DNA from: Hyparrhenia diplandra | Lineage: Eukaryota > Streptophyta > Magnoliopsida > Poales > Poaceae | Assembly: GCA_015847255.1 (NCBI GenBank) | Contig: JADLZK010008551.1 | Location: 124,001 to 188,000, forward strand | Length of the DNA: 64,000 bases | Direction of reading: 5' to 3' | Part shown: positions 57,318-64,000 of the stretch, piece by piece | How the letters are laid out: every line of letters begins with the position of its first letter | How positions within the stretch are numbered: the stretch's first letter is position 1 | The notes under the pieces: generated by a model | The model's database searches: none | Told to the model about the DNA's origin: nothing | What the model saw: only the letters and a program-made list of their open reading frames with translations | Translations under genes and position numbers: made by a program

Positions 57318-58528
57318 GAGCATCTCCAGTCATGGCCTCTAAATTGAGCCCTTAAAATTTTATTTGCATGCTTGACAAAAAGAAATAGGGGCCTAGATTA
57401 CCTTCCAACTCGGAACCATCCACCGAGACCCTATCTCCTCCCCGCAAAAGCAAAAGAAAAAGAAAAAAACTTCCTACATCTCGTCCCCGGGGCCGCCGTC
57501 CGCCACCGCGCCTCCATCCCCAAAGACTCGCCACGCCACGCCCGGGCGCCGGAGCCGAAGCGCGGCCACGACCCGGAGGAGCGTCCGGCTCGCCGCGCTC
57601 GACGCCGCCCCCGCCGCAGCCGCTGGTACATGGCGAACGAGCTCGACCGCGACACGGGCCGGGAGTAGCTGGATTGGCGGAAGTTGCCGGCGGCGGCGAG
57701 GTCGACGGGGGTGCCGCCTCCGACTCGTCGCGACGAAGGAGCCCCGCCGTCATCCGCCTGTGAGGGCCACGACGGTAGCGGCCCGCCGGGCGCGCTCCGC
57801 CTTCGGCTGCGCGTCCGTGATGGTGGCGGTGGTGAGGAGGAACGCCCACGCCGAGCGCCGGCGCGGTCACCACCTGCCGCTGGCGGGCGGCGCCGCCTTG
57901 CTCCCGAGACCGTCACCTTGGGGTTGGGGGGACCTCGACGAGCTCGACCAGGATCTCTACCGCCGACGGAACGAGCTCGAGCACCGGAGGGGAGGGGAGC
58001 CACGCGTGGAAGTGGAGGCGAACCCCATCTCGACGGGCGCCTACGCCAGATCCCGGGCGCCGCCCCCACCAGCGAGGCTCAAGGCCGCCGCGCCCCCAAG
58101 CGGGCTAGCCCCAGCCTGCCTGCAAGGTTCAAGGCCGCCGCGCTAAGCTGGCGAGCCGCATCAAGATGGCGCCGGCCCGGTGTGCCCCATCCCGACGGCG
58201 CCGCACCAACCCCGCCGGCGCTCAGACGACCGGCATGGCCCTGGCCGGGCGTTCAGCTCGACGGCACCCCTGCCCATCTTGATGCGGCGGGCGTGCAGCA
58301 GCGAGGGTGGTGTGCGGCGGCGGGCAGCACTTTGCGCGTTTTAACGCACGGGTGGATGCGAAACGGGAAAAAAAAATTGGGACCCACGGGAATAGGGGGA
58401 TCTAGATCTGGGGTTCAAAGTTTTATAAAATTTGAGGTCTTATTTAGGGGTTCTATTGAAGTTAATTTTTTGTTCAAGCCCGTAGAATTTAGAGTAGGGG
58501 CTCAAGTAGGGGTGGGTTGAAGTTGCTC
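57318..58528. mobile_element. TIR element with 0.9-kb GC-rich cargo
   Basis: The left end is gagcatctccagtcatggcc ... ttgagccc. The right end inverts to gagcaacttcaaccc ... cttgagcccc. The AT-rich subterminal parts are alike, in the style of grass MITEs starting GAGCAnCTnCAn. Between them 57430-58330 is very GC-rich, with a low-complexity frame of about 278 codons and no recognised domain, consistent with captured host sequence. The target duplication is not resolved (ttacgg words lie near both borders). Confidence 0.55.
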
Positions 58529-58907
58529 TTACGGGATCGTAAAAATGCGTGCCCGATGCATCACTGGGTGCGCCGCCGCTGTCCGCCGTCGCGATCGCAT
58601 CGTTCGTGCCGCTTGCCGCCGATCGCCGGGCGCGGCGAGCGCGACCCAGGACGTGGATGCATGGTCGCGCGATCTTTATCTCCCCGTTGTCCCGCTAGCG
58701 TTAATGCAATACACGCCTGCCACGTCGCGCGGATCGCACTAGTGCGCCGTACGACCACCACTCAGACACTGCTGCCTCTGTAGGAAATAAGGATAAAAGC
58801 AATTTCCACTTTTCAAAAAATCAAACAGTACCTTTTTTAAAATTAAAATTCAAACATATCTAAATATAGATTCTCTCCGTTTTGAAGTACGGAGTACAGG
58901 ATGAGAG
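58529..58907. other. spacer
   Basis: The left part is GC-rich and from 58780 it is AT-rich. An isolated ctctccg ... cggagta near 58875 may be a Stowaway end. No gene was seen. Confidence 0.4.
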
Positions 58908-60440
58908 TCTTTTTTTTTTTTTAAATAAAGGCAGGAGCTCTGCCGCTCAATTAAGACGAAAGAAATGTATATACAAGAAGGGTTGCCGAAAGTACCACGA
59001 GAGGATGCACGATGGGCAAACCCACCCACGCGACGCGGAAGAGCACAAACTGCCATGAGTCATCGTTGCCGAGCATGGTTGCAAAGCGACCCAGCAGCTC
59101 TAACTTCCCATGGCGTACCAGCACGAACCCTAAAGAAAACAGGCAAACAACCCAACACGAGATGCCATAACCGGTCATCGTTGCCAAGCTCGAGACAAGA
59201 GCAGCTCCGACTTCCAATCTTGATCCTCTCGCCTCGCCACCGCCTTCCGCTCGACCTCCGTAGTAGTCCAGTCCACGAAGAAGGGGGTTTGCCTCATGTC
59301 ATCGTTGCCAAGCCACATCCCCTCGACGCCGCAGCTCCGACTTCACACCGCAAGCCCTCCACACGCACACCAAGCACCAAGAAGGAAGAGCATCAACCGG
59401 CGAAGTCGCGGGTCGAAATGAACTTCAAAAGCGACGCCTTCAGGAAGGGAGTGACGTTAGGGACGCCACCGCCGCTCATCCAAGATGGATCGAAGCGCCC
59501 ATGGAAGATAGTGCCGGAACGCGACGCCCTCAACAGGGGAAGCGGCGCCCACCGGCGTCACCATCGCCGAGGCTTTCGCCCAAGATGTCCCCAAAGACAG
59601 AGTCCGGCCAAGACCCCGGTCGCAGCAAAGTCGTCTCCGTTGTCGCCGCTGCCCTCGCCATCCCGCGGAACCGCACTAGAGAGGCCTTGATGCGCCGGCT
59701 GCACGCGCGGCAGCCGCGATAGCTGCGTCGCCGCCACCCCCTCGCCTAGGCACACGGGACCGGGCATCACCTTGCACAAGACGTCACCCGCCCGCATGCC
59801 GAGACCGTCGCCGCCGGCCCGGCACTTGCGCCAACGTTGGCGCGCCATTGTTGGCCGCCGCCGCCACGCGTGTGCACCACCGTGGACGCCGCCCCAGCCC
59901 CATGGGCCCCGGATCCAGCCGCCAGGACGGAGAACCCGTGTCCCAGGCCAGTGCAGCCGCCCCACCATGGATGGCACCACCGGCGCCGCCCCCCGACGTG
60001 GGGGCACCGGATTCGGCCGCCAGGGGCATCGGATCCGGCCGCCCAGCCCTAGAGCAGCCCTGCCGGCCCCAATGGTGGCACCATGCGAGGGGGAAAGGGG
60101 ATGACGGGGGGGAAGAAGATGGAGGAGCCCACCGCCGCCGCCCCACGGCTGCCCGGGCCTCGGCCGGCGCCATCGCAGACCCGGCCAGGCGGCCTTCCCG
60201 AGCCCCACGCGGCCCGGCGGCGGCGACGCCCGCCGCCCGCGGCATCCCGCGCCGCCACGCAACGGGACGAGAGGAGCACGCCCCCGCCGCCGCCATCCCG
60301 GCCAGCCGCGCGGCCTTGCCGGCGGCCCGCCCGGCGGCGCGCAGCAGGAGAAGGGAGGAGGGAGGGTAGCGGCGCGGAGGCGGTGGCGGTTCGCGCCGCC
60401 CGAGCCGCCGCGTGGGAGAGCGGCGCGGGGGCCCTGAAAT
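58908..60440 (-). mobile_element. LINE-type retroposon, GC-rich, no enzyme encoded
   Basis: The T14 run at 58908-58921 is the tail of a minus-strand insertion. The adjacent text reads ggcagagctcctgccttt on the minus strand, a grass LINE-like 3' end. The body is GC-rich with long low-complexity frames on both strands (up to 298 codons at 59558-60454, minus) but no domain. The right border is set where GC content drops. I could not find a target duplication. Confidence 0.5.
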
Positions 60441-61344
60441 GGTAACTCCATCAAAAAGCAATGATCTATAAATTAAGACTAAAATATTTTGTAATTAGAA
60501 ATGTAGCGAGCAAAAGGCTAACTTGCTCTTCATTGATTAGTTATCTTGCTTGATTTTCTAGTAAAACATAGTTGGAAAATCGTCTACCAATAATATTGAG
60601 TCATTTTTGACAAACTAATTATGTTTAAAAAGCATGCTACGGATTTACCAACTGTTTATTTTATTTACCAAGCTCTTGAGATAATGATGCTCTTATCTGT
60701 TAGCTGAATCACATCTTGATTTTTTGCATCTCTAGATAAGTCAGCGCCGGCCGTTGGTGTTGACAATTACCACTGCTCGGGATATAATTAATATAAAGTA
60801 CTAGCCATCGTTCCATCATTCATGTCAATTTCAGTTACCATCATGAATTCACGGCGAGCAAATGCAGTGGCTTGGGCTGGCCGCCCAAACTCGTTGTCAT
60901 TCGTCACCTACCTGTAGCGATGGAGCAGTATGTAGCTGTCACTGTACAGTGTACACTATACATTCTACGTAGACAGCCAGCACAAATCCCCTCTCCTTTG
61001 TTGTCACTATACAGTATTCTTGACACTCTACAGGCAGCCTTTTTTCAGCAGCCATCCGAAACTGTCAATGCACGCACATGCAGGCCATTGCTGACAAATT
61101 AGGGGCATGCAGCTACCACTGACCGAGACAGATTGATGCTCACCCATCTATCAGTATATCCTTTCGGAACCTGCTTATTAGTCGTCTACCAATGTTTAAA
61201 GTGCCGTAAGCACTGGAAATTTGTGCTAACTAGTAATAGTTACATCAAGCTTCTCTTGGTCTTGTTCCCTATTTACACAGTTGCAGCTGATTTGTCGTTA
61301 GGAGTAGCTTTCATGTCCATTTTTGCAGACTGTATGTGTGTCTT
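60441..61344. other. AT-rich spacer
   Basis: No gene or element borders were recognised. Confidence 0.45.
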
Positions 61345-61571
61345 CTCCCTCCGTTCAAATTGTAGGTCGTTTGACTTTTTCAATCTCAAGTTTCATCACT
61401 CGTCTTATCTAAAAAATTGTGCAAACACAGTCAAATTTAAGTCATTCTTAAGGACCTTTTGTTAATAAAGCATGCCACAACAAAGAAATGATATTTTGTA
61501 TAATTTTTTGAATAAGACGAATGGTCAAACTTTGGGTTGAAAAAGTCAAACGAACTATAATTTGGAACGGA
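61345..61571. mobile_element. Stowaway-like MITE, right end worn
   Basis: It begins ctccctccgttcaaattgta with ggtcgtttgactttttcaa. The right side mirrors it (aaaagtcaaacgaactataa, tttggaacgga), but the final ggag of the terminus is lost. Confidence 0.75.
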
Positions 61572-61794
61572 TTTAAGATTTTTGGCTAGGGTGCTTTGCT
61601 GCTTTCAGGTCTTGAATTATTGGTAGCCCTGCATGATGTGTGGCGCTGGTGCACCTGCTGCTAGCTGCAAGATTTTCTTGTTGTGTGCCATCTGCATCAT
61701 ATAGGTGGGCGTCATGCACATTGCAAGATGATATGGGAATTGAATGGATCTCGCCATCTGCCCTATGTGGTGCCGTCATGCACACTCTGCCTCC

Positions 61795-61965
61795 CCGTCC
61801 CAATTTAAATCAGCCTTCTACAGTTGTTTTAAATCAAACTATTTTGAGTTTAACTAAATTTACAGGAAAAACTAATGTCTATGACACCAAATTAATTAGT
61901 ATCATTCGATATGAAGAAAATATATTTTGTAATATACTTATTTGGTGCCATAGATACTATCTAGT
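61795..61965. mobile_element. Stowaway interior remnant
   Basis: The text gtttaactaaatttacagg ... acaccaaattaattagtatc resembles the inner part of Stowaway MITEs. Both termini are gone. Confidence 0.45.
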
Positions 61966-62251
61966 TACATGCATGCTTACACGTCCATATATTTCTCGAT
62001 GTAATTGAACCGTATTGAGCAAATAGAGGTGACGGTTTAATTGGTTGGCCGGACGACACAACAAACCATAGAGCAAGATCTCTGAGAGTCTCTGACTGCA
62101 TAAACAATGTAGAGGTATATAGTAGGTTCTAGCTAGATACATTGTTAGGTGAAACAAGAACATCAAACACTGTGAGTCTGTTACAACATGTAAGTGTACT
62201 AATAACTTAGTAACGTGTGGCCTACATGCAGCAAATTAACGCATCCCCGTT

Positions 62252-62254
<3 letters not shown>

Positions 62255-62297
<43 letters not shown>
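62255..62297. repeat. (TA)n microsatellite
   Basis: About 21 uninterrupted TA units. Confidence 0.95.
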
Positions 62298-62299
<2 letters not shown>

Positions 62300-62823
62300 T
62301 AAGATCAGTAGCTAGTGCCGACGTGCCAACACGATGTCTTGGCTTTGACAACGTGTATTGCGAGATGGTGTCATCCCTGCTTCCTGCACGTAAGGAGAGG
62401 ATTACTATATTTCTTAATAAATCATTTGCCCAGGGTTCGTGTCGTTCCTCTAGCTCATGATGCAGATCCGTCATCGATCCTACGTAATACGTGTACAAAA
62501 GATTGAGACGACACTACAGTAGTAAAGAAATGGCGGCAAAGCGAGATTTGCCGTCCTGTCGGGTAACAAGCTAGCTAGCTATTAAGTGATCGATCTCCGG
62601 GGACGACTTGGACAATAAACAAAAATGAGCCATGCGTCAACAAGCAGATCCAAATCCACGTCACTAGTGTGTCGAGTATAAATATGCATGGTTGTGCCAT
62701 GTGGTGTGTGGGCAGACGTGCATTGCATACTTTAATTTGTACGTACGTTTATCTATCTGGTACAATACACGCGTAGTATCGATCTCTGATTATTTGGATG
62801 CGTCAGCAAGGAAGCAGCAGATA

Positions 62824-62923
62824 TTTTTGGTGCCGGCACAGTATATATACTTGTATTAAATTGTTATATACTATATTTTTTTGGCGCCGGGACAGGATAT
62901 ATACTTGTATTAAATTGTTATAT
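62824..62923. repeat. two-copy tandem repeat of about 50 bp
   Basis: ttttggtgccggcacag and ttttggcgccgggacag each precede tatatacttgtattaaattg. Confidence 0.85.
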
Positions 62924-62933
62924 TATATACTTA

Positions 62934-63074
62934 CTCTGTTTCAAATTGTAGGTCGTTTTTGTTTTTCTAGATATATTTTTTGCAATGCATCTACACATAG
63001 TGTATAACTAGGTGCATAACAAAAGCAATGTATGTAGAAGTGCTAAAATTAACTATAATTTGTAATGGAGGGAG
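62934..63074. mobile_element. small Stowaway MITE
   Basis: Its 141 bp run from ctctgtttcaaattgtaggt to the inverse-like aactataatttgtaatggagggag, with TA at 62932-62933 and 63075-63076. Confidence 0.8.
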
Positions 63075-63171
63075 TACTTATATTCTAGATCGTATGTGAC
63101 AGATATGCACACTTAGTACGTAAGCAAACAGAAACGTCACGTTCTAAAAACAACTATATATATACTCCAGT

Positions 63172-63380
63172 GAGCCGAGGGAAGGGAGGCGCGCGGGGGC
63201 GGTGGCATAGCAGCCTCGGCTTGGCAAGTGCCGCACACCAGGCGGGTTTGACCTGCGCGCCTGCACGGGCCGGGTCAAACAACACGAATGCGCAGCAACT
63301 TGCATTTTCTCACCCTGCGTTAGCTAGCGTGACAGGTACTCGTGCAGATCGATACGCTACGGCTATATGAGCACTACTCA
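63172..63380. repeat. duplicate of intergenic sequence from 45.9 and 48.1 kb
   Basis: gacctgcgcgcctgcacgg, cgggtcaaac, cacgaatgcgcag and cttgcatttt match 45952-46027. cctgcgt ... gcgtgacagg and cgatacgctac match 48066-48120. Confidence 0.75.
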
Positions 63381-63391
63381 GATTCGCTCAT

Positions 63392-64000
63392 CACTACCGC
63401 CCGGCATCACTAACGGAATTTAGTCCACCGGTAGTGTTGAAGCGCGCTTCGGCAGTGATGAACCGTCCAGGCGCGAGAAATCAGAAATTCTACGGACTCG
63501 ACCAATACCGGCAGTGAAGATTTATATCACTACCGGTGCTTATTATGCCCTGGCAGTGATCTGATGGACTGGACTCATATCACTGCCGGGTGCAAATAAG
63601 AACCGACAGCGATCTCTCTGCATGCACTGTTGGTTGTTGTCACTGAAAACTATGGTGTGACCGATTCGGTAGTGCTGTGCCGGTTCACTCTCGGTTTTAA
63701 AAAATTACCGGCAGTGATAAGTTGCCAACTCAAAAAGGTGACAGGAGTGTTCTCTCCTTCCTACTCTATACCATCCCAAGAACAGAGGCGCTCGTTTAGA
63801 CCCTCCCCACCAGTGCTGCGACCGTTCTAATCCATGAAGGAATCGCTTGTATTTGAAGAATGGCTTGACGGTTTTTGGTTTAAGGTTAGTAACAATCATC
63901 TGCTCCTTTGATTTTATTCCCTAATTACCTTTGTTTTGATGGGTACATCCCTTGATTCTTGTTCTTGTTCTTTCTACATTCTAGAGCCGCGAGCTCCAAT
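63392..64000. mobile_element. CACTA transposon, first end (runs off the right edge)
   Basis: It begins CACTACCGCCCGG. Over the next 320 bp the motif accggcagtgat and its inverse atcactaccgg recur at least eight times (63409, 63430, 63450, 63508, 63529, 63553, 63580, 63705), the subterminal array typical of CACTA elements. The other end, target duplication and any transposase lie outside. Confidence 0.7.

Noticed and set aside
59558..60454. 298-codon minus-strand frame and its plus-strand counterparts
   Set aside because: All registers are open because of extreme GC content; no motif or splice structure.
1..64000. CRISPR arrays, phage, plasmid or bacterial operons
   Set aside because: Repeats seen are transposon termini, microsatellites and tandem duplications; gene structure and promoters are plant-like.

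Overview
The window is plant nuclear DNA from a grass, most likely rice or another Oryza. The evidence is nested grass-type transposons (TTA-flanked Tourist-like and TA-flanked Stowaway MITEs, CACTA, Mutator-like and hAT elements, Helitrons ending CTAG, LINEs with T/A tails, Copia LTR elements), AT-rich repeats beside very GC-rich coding segments, plant intron borders, and plant-only protein families (B3, INDETERMINATE-domain, JINGUBANG-like WD40). There are no bacterial-style operons, no CRISPR array and no convincing tRNA or rRNA gene. Most of the sequence is mobile-element DNA, and the few host genes are mostly partial or broken.

Layout. 1-6005 is the minus-strand part of a non-autonomous LTR element whose second copy lies inverted at 29757-35760. 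Between these two copies sits the most interesting host locus: four tandem minus-strand members of a small secreted-protein family (about 12.1, 18.7, 20.5 and 25.8 kb), plus a 45-bp relic of a fifth at 28.8 kb. Each protein has a signal peptide and two copies of a degenerate repeat (Y-x-L-V ... G-x-x-I-R-x-L-x-A-D ... G-F-A ... W-F). The array has been invaded by a SINE, a promoter-inserted Helitron, a TIR element carrying a zinc-finger-like gene, a CACTA element and a MITE. Because the paralogues keep empty sites, several insertion boundaries can be read directly. A larger Helitron (6530-9603) and a LINE RNase H fragment (10034-10682) lie downstream of the array. A 1.34-kb segmental duplication created copies 3 and 4. 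At its far end copy 4 is fused to the last exon of an INDETERMINATE-domain transcription factor gene (26541-27524). An isolated B3-domain exon (21772-22050) and a candidate multi-exon gene (22623-24859, minus) lie between copies 3 and 4.

35.8-43 kb is intergenic, with LINE-derived insertions, a short Helitron and simple repeats. 43180-44969 (minus) is a JINGUBANG-like WD40 gene broken by a 241-bp MITE with a 9-bp target duplication and by several one-base frame shifts. 46-49 kb holds a 2-kb inserted block with a strong 278-bp foldback, and a Stowaway MITE. 49369-55710 is a complete but coding-defective Copia element (minus) with 0.9-kb LTRs and the perfect target duplication gcaat. 55.9-60.4 kb is GC-rich: a hAT-like element, a TIR element with GC-rich cargo and a LINE-like retroposon. 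The last 3.5 kb holds small MITEs, microsatellites, a duplicate of intergenic sequence from 45.9/48.1 kb, and the first end of a CACTA element that leaves the window at 63392.

The surviving genes do not form a pathway. They share a history of tandem duplication, capture and insertion. A recurring feature is frame loss by single-base deletions at short G or C runs in otherwise gene-like sequence. This may be real decay or base-calling error, so exact gene integrity should be read with caution. Start codons and exon borders were chosen by eye.
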